Notes: generated by a model from the letters alone, not told the origin. A DNA stretch of 11,785 nucleotides from Candidatus Gastranaerophilales bacterium (GCA_900769355.1 CAAGGG010000072.1:1-11785); one strand, 5' to 3'; shown: positions 1 through 6,216, counted from the stretch's first letter. Numbers and translations are program-made.

Positions 1-593
1 AATTTGCCCATGTGAACGAACTTGTAGCCAATGATTTCATCATTTTTGTCAAGTCCTAATTCAAGAACGTAACCTTCAGCCAATTCAAGGTATCTAGGTT
101 CTTTTTGTTTTGTTGAGTATATAGTACCATCTTGAGATCTCAAGCCTTTACCTAAGTCTTCAAGACCGGCACCAACAGGCAATCCGTTGTCAGAGAAAGC
201 TGTTTGAGTTCTACCGTAAACGATTTGCAAGAACAATTCTCTCATAGCTACGTTGATAGCATCACAAACTAAGTCTGTGTTAAGAGCTTCTAACAAAGTT
301 TTACCAGGAAGGATTTCACCAGCCATAGCAGCAGAGTGAGTCATACCTGAACAACCAATTGTTTCAACAAGTGCTTCTTGAATGATACCGTCTTTAACAT
401 TAAGAGTTAATTTGCAAGTACCTTGTTGTGGAGCACAACAACCACAACCATGAGTCAAGCCTGAAATTTGTTTAATTTCTTTAACTTTTGTCCAATCGCC
501 TTCTTGAGGGATAGGAGCAGGCTCGCCTTTAACGCCACGTCTTACGCAGCACATTTCTTCTACTTCTTTTGTTACTTGTATACGATCCAACAT
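1..593 (-). CDS. NifU-like iron-sulfur scaffold protein, partial at the left edge
   Basis: The visible 197 residues begin MLDRIQVTKEVEEMCC and end HMGK at the window edge. The protein is cysteine-rich: C15-C16, a HGCGCCAPQQGTC block (H48, C50, C52, C53, C60), GCSGMTH (C81) and C110. This pattern matches, from memory, the NifU-related 'iron-sulfur cluster assembly scaffold' family that in many anaerobes lies directly before a gene for a GGGtGRT protein (Pfam DUF family); that partner would lie past the left edge. The family is thought to bind Fe-S clusters in the cytoplasm, and its exact client is not known to me. The ATG at 593 is chosen because an AAGGGAG Shine-Dalgarno sequence (603-609) precedes it by 9 bases and a good promoter lies just upstream. 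Confidence is high for the family, lower for the biochemical role. Confidence 0.8.
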   Translation of the reverse strand, partial: MLDRIQVTKEVEEMCCVRRGVKGEPAPIPQEGDWTKVKEIKQISGLTHGCGCCAPQQGTCKLTLNVKDGIIQEALVETIGCSGMTHSAAMAGEILPGKTLLEALNTDLVCDAINVAMRELFLQIVYGRTQTAFSDNGLPVGAGLEDLGKGLRSQDGTIYSTKQKEPRYLELAEGYVLELGLDKNDEIIGYKFVHMGK

Positions 594-627
594 TTTCTAT
601 TACTCCCTTCGGTTATATACAAGTTTT

Positions 628-655
628 ATTTTACGTGCTGAAAGTGTTGAGTCAA
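628..655 (-). promoter_or_regulatory. sigma-70-type promoter of the NifU-like gene
   Basis: Read on the minus strand: -35 TTGACT (650-655), a 16-base spacer, and -10 TAAAAT (628-633). Transcription would start near 620 and give an untranslated leader of roughly 25-30 bases before the ATG at 593. It lies in the gap after ftsH, so the NifU-like gene can be transcribed independently of ftsH. Confidence 0.6.
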
Positions 656-710
656 GAATTATGAAAAACTTTTGGTATACCTTAAAATAGGTATTGTTAC
701 AAATGCGTAT

Positions 711-2606
711 TTAAGCATTGTTACTAACTCTATCCATAATATCTTGGAATTCTTCTGCGTCAATTGTTTCTTTGTCGAGAAGTTCTTTGGCAATGGCTTC
801 AAGCATATCTCTGTGTGAGTTTAGAAGATTTTTTGCTTCCTCATATTTCTCATCAACAATGCGTTTCATTTCTTCATCAATTTCAAACGCAACTTGTTCT
901 GAGTAATCTCTTTGGTGCCCGAAATCTCTGCCCATAAATACGTTTTCTTGGTTTTTGCCATAAGCCATATTCCCTAATTTGTCAGACATACCCCATGCTG
1001 TAACCATTTTTCTTGCAATATTGGTTACATTGATAAGATCTTGTGATGCCCCTGTGCTGACTCTGTCTTTACCGTATACGATTTCTTCTGCTGCACGTCC
1101 GCCTAGTGATACGGTGATTTGAGCAAGAAGTTTAGCTTTGTTTGTGTGAACTTGTTCATCTTTCGGTTTTGTCCAAGTAACACCTAGTGCATAGCCTCGT
1201 GGGATAATTGAAACTTTGTGCAATTCGTCAGCGTCTTTTAAAAGTTTTGCAAGCAATGCGTGACCAACTTCGTGGTATGAAGTCAATTCTTTATCTTCAT
1301 CTGTCATAACTTTACTTTTCTTTTCGATGCCGGCAATTACTCTGTCGATTGAATTGTCAATGTCTCCCATTGAAATTTTGTCTTTGTTATTTCTTGCTGC
1401 AAGTAAAGCTGCTTCATTTAGCAAGTTTTGCAAGTCTGCACCGGTAAACCCCGGGGTACGTTTTGCAAGAGTTTTTAAGTCAACTTCTGCTTCAAGTTGT
1501 TTATTTTTTGCGTGAACTTTCAAAATCTGTTCTCTGCCACGAACATCAGGCGCATTGATGTAAATCTGTCTGTCGAAACGCCCTGGTCTTAAAAGTGCGT
1601 TGTCTAAAATGTCAGGTCTGTTTGTTGCGGCGATAACGATGATGTTTGTGTTTTCGTCAAAACCGTCCATTTCAACAAGCAATTGGTTAAGAGTTTGTTC
1701 TCTTTCGTCGTGCCCGCCGCCCATTCCGGCACCTCTTTGACGACCTACGGCATCAATTTCATCAATGAAAATAATACAAGGTTGGTGTTTTTTAGCTTGT
1801 TCAAACAAATCTCTAACGCGGCTTGCACCAACGCCGACAAACATTTCAACGAAGTCAGAACCGCTTATAGAGAAGAATGGAACACCTGCTTCACCTGCAA
1901 CGGCTTTTGCCATTAAGGTTTTACCTGTTCCGGGAGGGCCTACAAGAAGTACGCCCTTTGGAATTCTTGCACCAAGTTTTATGTATTTGTCGCCGTTTTT
2001 CAAGAAGTCGACGATTTCTTCAAGTTCTTTTTTCTCTTCGTCAATGCCGGCAACATCTTTAAAGGTTGTTTTAACTTTACTGTCTAAAAGCATTTTTGCT
2101 TTACTTTTGCCAAAAGACATGGCTTGAGAACCGCCGGCTTGAATGCTTTTTGCCATAACAGCAAGGAATACCAGAAATAAAATCGGTAAAAGCAAATAGC
2201 TCAATAAGTTTCCGATAGTTTTAGATGATTCAGAAGCTCGTGTTATTTGAATATCTGCATCTGATGCATCAAGTTTTTTCATTAATTCAGGGTCAAATGT
2301 TGGAGTCAAAACTTTGTATTTTAAAGTTGGAGCCTTAGCAGTTTCCGGTACACCAAACGGATTGTTCATTGTTGGTGCAACAGTTTTTTGCTCTTTTGCT
2401 TCGGGTTGAACCTTTGGAATTGCAATAAGAAATTCGTCAGCTTTTTCAATTTTTTTGAATTCACCTTTATTCAGTCTTTCTAAAAAATTCGAATATGAAA
2501 TTTCAGAAACCTTTGTAGTCGGTCCTGAAACAAATACTGATGAAACAAATAGTATAACAACTATTGCCAGTACAATGTACATTCCTGCTGTTTGACTTTT
2601 ATTCAT
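711..2606 (-). CDS. ftsH: ATP-dependent zinc metalloprotease FtsH
   Basis: This 631-residue membrane-anchored AAA+ protease degrades misfolded and regulatory membrane and cytosolic proteins. Visible domains in order: first membrane segment at about 8-27, an extracytoplasmic region at about 28-132, second membrane segment at about 133-153, then the AAA module. The AAA module has Walker A GPPGTGKT (223-230), pore motif FVG (256-258), Walker B CIIFIDE (277-283), and a second region of homology with arginine fingers near R340 and R343. The peptidase domain has the zinc site HEVGH (445-449) and the likely third zinc ligand D523 in STGASQD. The length is usual for the family. The extracytoplasmic part holds a Pro/Ala/Lys-rich insert (about 64-95) that looks low in complexity. 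AGAGGG (2616-2621) lies 9 bases before the ATG. The gene is divergent from the prepilin module. Confidence 0.97.
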   Translation of the reverse strand: MNKSQTAGMYIVLAIVVILFVSSVFVSGPTTKVSEISYSNFLERLNKGEFKKIEKADEFLIAIPKVQPEAKEQKTVAPTMNNPFGVPETAKAPTLKYKVLTPTFDPELMKKLDASDADIQITRASESSKTIGNLLSYLLLPILFLVFLAVMAKSIQAGGSQAMSFGKSKAKMLLDSKVKTTFKDVAGIDEEKKELEEIVDFLKNGDKYIKLGARIPKGVLLVGPPGTGKTLMAKAVAGEAGVPFFSISGSDFVEMFVGVGASRVRDLFEQAKKHQPCIIFIDEIDAVGRQRGAGMGGGHDEREQTLNQLLVEMDGFDENTNIIVIAATNRPDILDNALLRPGRFDRQIYINAPDVRGREQILKVHAKNKQLEAEVDLKTLAKRTPGFTGADLQNLLNEAALLAARNNKDKISMGDIDNSIDRVIAGIEKKSKVMTDEDKELTSYHEVGHALLAKLLKDADELHKVSIIPRGYALGVTWTKPKDEQVHTNKAKLLAQITVSLGGRAAEEIVYGKDRVSTGASQDLINVTNIARKMVTAWGMSDKLGNMAYGKNQENVFMGRDFGHQRDYSEQVAFEIDEEMKRIVDEKYEEAKNLLNSHRDMLEAIAKELLDKETIDAEEFQDIMDRVSNNA

Positions 2607-2642
2607 TAAACACCGCCCTCTTTTATCTATCTAACTTTCTTT

Positions 2643-2671
2643 ATTATAACTCAAAAATGGAAATTTGTGAA
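2643..2671 (-). promoter_or_regulatory. promoter of ftsH
   Basis: On the minus strand: -35 TTCACA (2666-2671), a 17-base spacer, and a perfect -10 TATAAT (2643-2648). The start site would be near 2636, giving an untranslated leader of about 30 bases. It is back to back with the plus-strand leader promoter, with about 37 bases between the two -35 elements. Confidence 0.7.
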
Positions 2672-2708
2672 CTGGTTGTTGAATTTGAAGCTGAAAATCG
2701 GTTATAAG

Positions 2709-2737
2709 TTGAAAAGTTTTTAAAAAGATGTTAAAAT
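2709..2737 (+). promoter_or_regulatory. promoter of leader/prepilin module, copy 1
   Basis: -35 TTGAAA (2709-2714), 17-base spacer, -10 TAAAAT (2732-2737). The same two hexamers with the same spacing occur in copy 2 (11356-11384), although several spacer bases differ, which supports selection on the promoter. It would drive the leader ORF at 2772 and the prepilin downstream. Confidence 0.75.
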
Positions 2738-2771
2738 CAGGTTGTGCATACTTGTAAAGAGAGGAGAATTT

Positions 2772-2831
2772 ATGTCTAAAAATTTAAGAAGAGCCTTCGG
2801 GGGGGGGGCAATCGTCACGGGGTACGTGTAG
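2772..2831 (+). CDS. short leader peptide with G10 tract, copy 1
   Basis: As sequenced the ORF is 19 codons, MSKNLRRAFGGGAIVTGYV, then TAG. A purine-rich Shine-Dalgarno sequence (AGAGAGGAG) lies just before the ATG, and a good promoter lies upstream. The GGG codons come from a mononucleotide run of ten G at 2799-2808. The same start and run occur in copy 2, so translation of this ORF is probably real. One extra G (or two fewer) would bypass the stop and continue in frame through 2809-3025 into the prepilin, giving a protein of about 355 residues. I do not recognise the peptide. It may be a regulatory leader, or the true N-terminus of a phase-variable protein. Confidence 0.6.
   Translation: MSKNLRRAFGGGAIVTGYV
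2799..2808 (+). repeat. mononucleotide tract of ten G, copy 1
   Basis: An uninterrupted run of ten G between a C and CAA, inside the leader ORF. Runs of this length are classic sites of slipped-strand mispairing and of polymerase slippage in bacteria. They are also a known source of sequencing length error. Confidence 0.95.
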
Positions 2832-3025
2832 CTTGTTTGTTTGATGATTTCGCAGCTAGGCAGCTAAGAAGCCAAGCAGCTAAGTTTGTAAAAGACGTTA
2901 GGACGATAAGACGTAAAGGCGATAAGTCCGAAACAGAAATAGTTGCTATCAGTCGTTATTCTGAGCGACAGCGAAAGAATCCAGCTTATTTATTGTATAA
3001 TACAAGTAAATTGAAAGGAATACAC

Positions 3026-3838
3026 ATGAATAACTCTTCCAAAACAGACCATGCATCTACGCCTCTTGGCCTCTTTGCATCTAAATCAACATCTGATGTC
3101 GGCATAGCAATGCCGACCTACTTTGACTTAACCGAAACAGTCTTTTTACGTTTCACGTCTCACTTTTCACTTCCAAAAGTCGCCTTTACCCTTGCCGAAG
3201 TCCTCATCACCCTTGGCATTATCGGCGTTGTTGCAGCTCTGACTTTGCCAACTGTTATCGCAAATTATCAAAAACAAGTAACTGTTACTAAACTTCAAAA
3301 AGCATATACAATTTTAAATCAAGCTTTTAGACAATCCGAAGTTGATAATGGATCATCAGAATTTTGGCAAGAAACTAATGAAATTGGAGTAGATGAATAT
3401 TTTGATAGATACTGGAAAAAGTATTTTAATGATCCTGTTTATTGCCAAACTGCTCAGGAATGTGGGTATTCTGGTCCAAGTCCTTATAAAAAGTTTAATG
3501 GCTCTACAAGTGGAGTAATATCGATTGGAAAACCGAGAGTCTTTTTCAAAACAAGTGATGGTGTTTTTTATTTGTTTGTTGACTCTACTACAAATGCTAA
3601 TGGAGAAATTTATGCCGTTAATTTTGTTTTTATAGACATAAACGGCGCAAAAGCTCCAAATACGTATGGAATAGATGTTTTTAGGTTTGATAGAGTTGCT
3701 GGGAAAGGAATTATTCCGTACGGGAATGGAGCTTCTTTGACCGCAACTATTGCGAATTGCAATCCTCAAAGTAATGGAGAATATTGCGCAGCCAGAATTA
3801 TGAAAGAAGGGTGGAAGATAAACTATTCGTTTAAATAG
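3026..3838 (+). CDS. type IV prepilin / pseudopilin-like protein with an unusually long leader
   Basis: This 270-residue protein carries a prepilin cleavage/methylation motif: KVA|FTLAEVLITLG with cleavage expected between A53 and F54, Glu at mature +5 (E58), then the hydrophobic helix to about residue 79. Mature protein would be about 217 residues with two Cys pairs (in DPVYCQTAQEC and in ANCNPQSNGEYC) that may form disulfides. Such proteins form fibres or secretion pseudopili in the inner membrane and are cut by a PilD-type peptidase. The ATG at 3026 is chosen because AAAGGA precedes it by 6 bases. The frame is open far upstream, back to the G-run of the leader. The 53-residue pre-sequence is much longer than usual, and its DNA is built from dispersed repeats. 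M29 is a later in-frame start without a good ribosome site. The exact pilin class is unknown. Confidence 0.85.
   Translation: MNNSSKTDHASTPLGLFASKSTSDVGIAMPTYFDLTETVFLRFTSHFSLPKVAFTLAEVLITLGIIGVVAALTLPTVIANYQKQVTVTKLQKAYTILNQAFRQSEVDNGSSEFWQETNEIGVDEYFDRYWKKYFNDPVYCQTAQECGYSGPSPYKKFNGSTSGVISIGKPRVFFKTSDGVFYLFVDSTTNANGEIYAVNFVFIDINGAKAPNTYGIDVFRFDRVAGKGIIPYGNGASLTATIANCNPQSNGEYCAARIMKEGWKINYSFK
3098..3117. repeat. perfect hairpin inside the prepilin pre-sequence
   Basis: GTCGGCAT (3098-3105), loop AGCA, ATGCCGAC (3110-3117): a perfect 8-bp stem with a four-base loop in the codons before the prepilin cleavage site. Intergenic-style palindromes are unusual inside coding sequence; here it fits the view that the pre-sequence comes from a repeat element. 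Confidence 0.8.
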
Positions 3839-3854
3839 TTGCTATTTGTTTTTT
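3821..3854 (+). terminator. possible weak intrinsic terminator after the prepilin gene
   Basis: AACTATT (3821-3827), loop CGTTTA, AATAGTT (3834-3840), then GCTATTTG and six T (3849-3854). The stem is AT-only apart from one pair and overlaps the stop codon, and the T-run is 8 bases after the stem, so efficiency is doubtful. Confidence 0.35.
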
Positions 3855-3918
3855 CTAAAAGACTCCGGATCGTAGTGCGGAGGTGCTACGCACGTAGCCC
3901 TTTGTAACGACATTAGTC

Positions 3919-3984
3919 ATTCTGAAAGCTTAGAATATTAATGTGAGCGAGGAGCGAACATATAATATTCTTGCTATTCAGAAT
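3919..3984. repeat. long interrupted inverted repeat (REP-like palindrome)
   Basis: ATTCTGAA (3919-3926) pairs with TTCAGAAT (3977-3984), and AGAATATTA pairs with TAATATTCT further in; a short ATGT/ACAT pairing follows around a GAGCGAGGAGCGA-type loop. Internal loops of five bases separate the stems. A smaller hairpin, GCTACG-CA-CGTAGC, lies just upstream at 3885-3898. There is no T-run, so this is more like a dispersed palindromic element or a transcript-end stabiliser than a terminator. Confidence 0.7.
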
Positions 3985-4097
3985 CTATTGTTAATGTTGC
4001 CTGTATAGGGTTTAAAATAAACTTTTGTAAACAAATCTCGTTTTTTTGAAATTTGCCTTTTCAAAATTTTTTCTTATATATGAGAGAGAAGAGTAAT

Positions 4098-4277
4098 ATG
4101 GCAATACATTTTGAAACAATTAGAGAGAAAATTAACAAACTTGATACGCTTGCAAATCAAGTTGATATGACTAAACCGAACACTATTTTTCAGCCGAAAG
4201 AAAAGCCGTCGGTTGCAGAACGTATGAACAAATTTTTCGATGTCGCAGATGGCAAAAATCCTGAATGGAATGTCTAA
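4098..4277 (+). CDS. small protein of unknown function
   Basis: The ORF encodes 59 residues beginning MAIHFETIREKINKLDTL, and is hydrophilic and Lys/Glu-rich. I do not recognise the family. No signal peptide or membrane segment is visible, and the first half could form a short amphipathic helix. The ATG at 4098 is favoured because a purine-rich GAGAGAAGAG stretch lies just before it. Upstream in-frame starts exist at ATG 4080 and TTG 4053, but they lie in very T-rich sequence with no ribosome site. It runs toward the 3' end of the exb genes and ends 45 bases before exbD1 ends on the other strand. Whether it is expressed is uncertain; codon-like composition and the ribosome site favour a real gene. 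Confidence 0.55.
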   Translation: MAIHFETIREKINKLDTLANQVDMTKPNTIFQPKEKPSVAERMNKFFDVADGKNPEWNV

Positions 4278-4295
4278 TTACAGTCTTGTAATTTT
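4276..4295. terminator. possible hairpin between convergent genes
   Basis: AATTAC (4276-4281), loop AGTCTT, GTAATT (4288-4293) sits between the 4098-4277 gene and the end of exbD1. On the plus strand only a short T-run follows (4292-4295), and on the minus strand there is none. A weak candidate for ending plus-strand transcription. Confidence 0.25.
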
Positions 4296-4322
4296 ACGTA
4301 ATTTTGCACTAAATGACAAGTC

Positions 4323-4712
4323 TTAAATTTCGTCAACAGAAATACTTGTTATACCGGAATTTCTTGCGCTATCCATAACTTTTACCATTGCGCCATGGGT
4401 TGAATCTGCGTCTGTCTTAATCAAAACGCCGTCCGGATAATTTTTGGCTTGTGCTTTAATAGTGCTTTCCAGTTCGTTTGCCGGAACTTCTTGACCTTCA
4501 ATGTAATATTTGTCCCCAGAATCGACCATTACTGTCATAATTTTAGTTTCTTTCTGAACTTGTTCTTGTGCAACATTTTCAGGCACTGTTAAGTTTAAGC
4601 CTTGCTGATCTAGCATTGGTGCAATTACCATCATGATAATCAGTAGTACCAAAAAGATATCTGTTAATGGTGTGATATTTATTTCGTTGAATGTATCTCT
4701 GTTTCTGGACAT
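4323..4712 (-). CDS. exbD: ExbD/TolR-family proton-channel subunit, paralogue 1
   Basis: The 129-residue protein has a short cytoplasmic N-terminus, one membrane segment (about 19-35) and a periplasmic domain, the standard ExbD/TolR layout and length. D18 in NITPLTDIFLVLL is the expected proton-carrying aspartate. With ExbB it uses the proton gradient to energise TonB. AAGGAA precedes the ATG. It is the last gene of the tonB-exbB-exbD-exbD set, with a 157-base gap to the preceding exbD that contains a 58-base repeat. Its DNA is identical to the other exbD over 41 bases in the membrane-segment codons (4645-4685), but the periplasmic domains share little. TolR cannot be excluded by sequence alone; the neighbouring TonB-type gene favours ExbD. 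Confidence 0.9.
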   Translation of the reverse strand: MSRNRDTFNEINITPLTDIFLVLLIIMMVIAPMLDQQGLNLTVPENVAQEQVQKETKIMTVMVDSGDKYYIEGQEVPANELESTIKAQAKNYPDGVLIKTDADSTHGAMVKVMDSARNSGITSISVDEI

Positions 4713-4749
4713 TTTGGTTTCCTTGTGTTGATTTTATTGTCAGGCGATG

Positions 4750-4824
4750 CCTGATTTGTTTGTGAGAAGTGAAACGTGAAAAGTGAAAAGACCGTTTCGG
4801 TTTAGTTGTTTATGATGTTGGGCT
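4750..4824. repeat. dispersed repeat upstream of exbD1
   Basis: Positions 4750-4807 are identical over 58 bases to 5361-5418, and the match extends to 4824/5435 with about three mismatches. The reverse complement (AACCGAAACGGTCTTTTCAC and onward) resembles the prepilin pre-sequence at 3129-3170 and the last bases of the window (11769-11784). It is bordered at 4740-4754 by a small hairpin, TCAGGC-GAT-GCCTGA. Confidence 0.9.
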
Positions 4825-4869
4825 AGAAAGCCAAATCTATATATTTCCGAGCGGAGCGAGCTATAAGCC

Positions 4870-5325
4870 TTAGCCACCTACCTGCTTACCCTTTTCCAAT
4901 TCTTTCTGTTCTTTTTTACTCAAAGGTTCGCCGGCAACGATTAGTTTTTTATATTCTGCATCTTGTGCTGCGTTCATAATTTCCATAATCTTTGCGCTTT
5001 TAACCTTTTCATCTGCCTTAACCACAAGCTCGGCTTTTTCAAGTTGCGGTTTAAGGTTTGTCAATTCACTTGCAAGACTATCTTCTGTAACAGGTGTGCC
5101 GTTGAGGAACATATTCCCTTCTTTGGTAACTGATACGGTTGCATTTTTCTGTTCAATAGAAACACCGCTGTTTATCTCCGGAACAGTTATGGAACTATCA
5201 TTGGACTGGAATGTTGGAGCAACAACCATCATTATGATTAGCAGTACCAAAAAGATATCTGTTAATGGTGTGATATTTATTTCTGTGAACAGAGCTTCTT
5301 TGCCCTTGCTGTTTTTCATTGACAT
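4870..5325 (-). CDS. exbD: ExbD/TolR-family proton-channel subunit, paralogue 2
   Basis: From the chosen start (MSMKNSKGKEALF) the protein has 151 residues: a cytoplasmic tail, one membrane segment (about 24-40) with aspartate D23 in the NITPLTDIF motif, and a periplasmic domain ending in a charged Lys/Glu/Gln tail. The frame is open to an ATG at 5358, but that start lies inside the repeat/hairpin and lacks a ribosome site. The ATG at 5325 has AAGGGA about 7 bases before it, arranged exactly as in paralogue 1. It lies between exbB and the other exbD on the same strand. Two ExbD proteins could serve one ExbB as a heteromeric dimer or serve two systems; the sequence does not decide this. Confidence 0.9.
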   Translation of the reverse strand: MSMKNSKGKEALFTEINITPLTDIFLVLLIIMMVVAPTFQSNDSSITVPEINSGVSIEQKNATVSVTKEGNMFLNGTPVTEDSLASELTNLKPQLEKAELVVKADEKVKSAKIMEIMNAAQDAEYKKLIVAGEPLSKKEQKELEKGKQVGG

Positions 5326-5360
5326 TTTGGGTTCCCTTGTTAATTTTTTGTCAGGCATTA

Positions 5361-5435
5361 CCTGATTTGTTTGTGAGAAGTGAAACGTGAAAAGTGAAAA
5401 GACCGTTTCGGTTTAGTTATTTATGGTGTTGAGCT
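5361..5435. repeat. dispersed repeat upstream of exbD2
   Basis: This is the second copy of the repeat at 4750-4824, identical over 5361-5418. A related hairpin, TCAGG-CATTA-CCTGA, borders it at 5351-5365. The rest of the exbB-exbD2 gap (5436-5568) holds fragments that look like other dispersed repeats, including a GCCTCTTGGC motif also found in the prepilin pre-sequence near 3061 and a TTAGCTGCCTA motif whose complement lies near 2857. I see no gene in it. Confidence 0.9.
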
Positions 5436-5568
5436 TTCTAACCAACCCAACTTACTTTTCTAAATAGTTCGCAATGACGAGAGTCGCATTTGTAATGGAC
5501 TTTGCCTCTATGCCTCTTGGCATCTGAGTCGCTTAGCTGCCTAACTTTTTAACTGTATAGCTGCTTTC

Positions 5569-6216
5569 TTACAAAGATATATTCGCATTGCTAGGAGTTG
5601 TTGATTCGTCGTTTGAATCTACAAAGCTCAAGAATAACAATTTGATTAATTGGAAGTCATCTTCATAACGTTTTACGATTGATTGGAATGAGTTGTAGAA
5701 GATTACTGCAACAATCGCAACGCCCAAACCGAAAGCAGTAGCAATCAATGCTGATGCAATACCTGATGCAACGGCTGCTGATTGGTTGCCTTGTGCTGCC
5801 AAGTCTTGGAATGTGAAAAGAATTCTTACAACTGTACCGAACAACCCTAAGAATGGAGCAACGCCGCCGATTGTACCTAAGATTGTTAAGTGGCTTTCCA
5901 ATTTTCTTGATGCCAAAGATGCTGCGATATCGAATGAACGAGAAAATCCTTTTTTCTGTTCAGAGAAAATTCTAACAGCTTCTTCTGTAACTTCTCCGAT
6001 AACGCCACCACATTGAATAGCCAAGTTTTGAGCTCCATCAAGGTTATTTTTTACTAATTCTTTTTGAAGTCTTGGAATGAATAATACAACATCTCTTTTG
6101 TTCTTTTTGTAAAAAGAAAATCTGTTAATTACAACGCCGACTACCAAAATCGAACAAACCAAAATTGGTAATAATACCGGCCAGTCCATTGCAACTGAGT
6201 TCCATAATAGTTCCAT
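5569..6216 (-). CDS. exbB: ExbB/TolQ/MotA-family proton channel
   Basis: The 215-residue inner-membrane protein has three membrane segments, at about 13-31, 110-132 and 153-176. Segment two carries the signature GTIGGVAPFLGLFGTV, and segment three carries ASALIATAFGLGVA with a Thr (T160) at the position expected to line the channel. ExbB pentamers enclose an ExbD dimer and pass proton-motive force to TonB. AGAGGA lies about 7 bases before the ATG. It is directly downstream of tonB with a 90-base gap and upstream of two exbD genes on the same strand. The length is normal for a short ExbB/TolQ. Assignment as ExbB rather than TolQ rests on the TonB-type neighbour. Confidence 0.93.
   Translation of the reverse strand: MELLWNSVAMDWPVLLPILVCSILVVGVVINRFSFYKKNKRDVVLFIPRLQKELVKNNLDGAQNLAIQCGGVIGEVTEEAVRIFSEQKKGFSRSFDIAASLASRKLESHLTILGTIGGVAPFLGLFGTVVRILFTFQDLAAQGNQSAAVASGIASALIATAFGLGVAIVAVIFYNSFQSIVKRYEDDFQLIKLLFLSFVDSNDESTTPSNANISL

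Larger units (their letters stand above)
2709..2816 (+). repeat. duplicated promoter-leader-G10 module, copy 1
   Basis: This 108-base segment aligns without gaps to 11356-11463, with about 90 of 108 identical bases by hand count. Both copies contain the promoter, an untranslated region with AAAGAGAGG before the ATG, the codons for MSKNLRRAF and a run of ten G. Similarity stops a few bases after the G-run (CAA-N-CGTC). Confidence 0.9.

Noticed and set aside
1765..2127. 120-codon ORF antisense to ftsH
   Set aside because: It lies wholly opposite the highly conserved AAA domain. Its amino-acid pattern is what the ftsH complement gives, and no ribosome site or promoter supports it.
2799..2808. 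G10 tract as a plain sequencing or assembly error
   Set aside because: It cannot be excluded, and if the true length were 11 both leaders would simply be N-termini of longer proteins. The module is still duplicated and still holds a slippage-prone run, so it is reported with this caveat.
2837..3025. TTG at 2837 as the start of the prepilin gene
   Set aside because: No ribosome site precedes it, while ATG 3026 has AAAGGA at 6 bases. The open frame upstream is better explained by the leader/G-run relation.
3356..3769. 137-codon minus-strand ORF opposite the prepilin gene
   Set aside because: Antisense shadow of a well-supported coding region, without a ribosome site or recognisable domain.
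5326..5358. Longer start (ATG at 5358) for the second exbD gene
   Set aside because: It lies inside the repeat-associated hairpin with no Shine-Dalgarno sequence. ATG 5325 has AAGGGA and matches the arrangement of the other exbD.
4750..5435. The exbD-flanking repeats as ends of an insertion sequence
   Set aside because: They are direct, not inverted, no transposase lies between them, and the enclosed sequence is a normal exbD gene.
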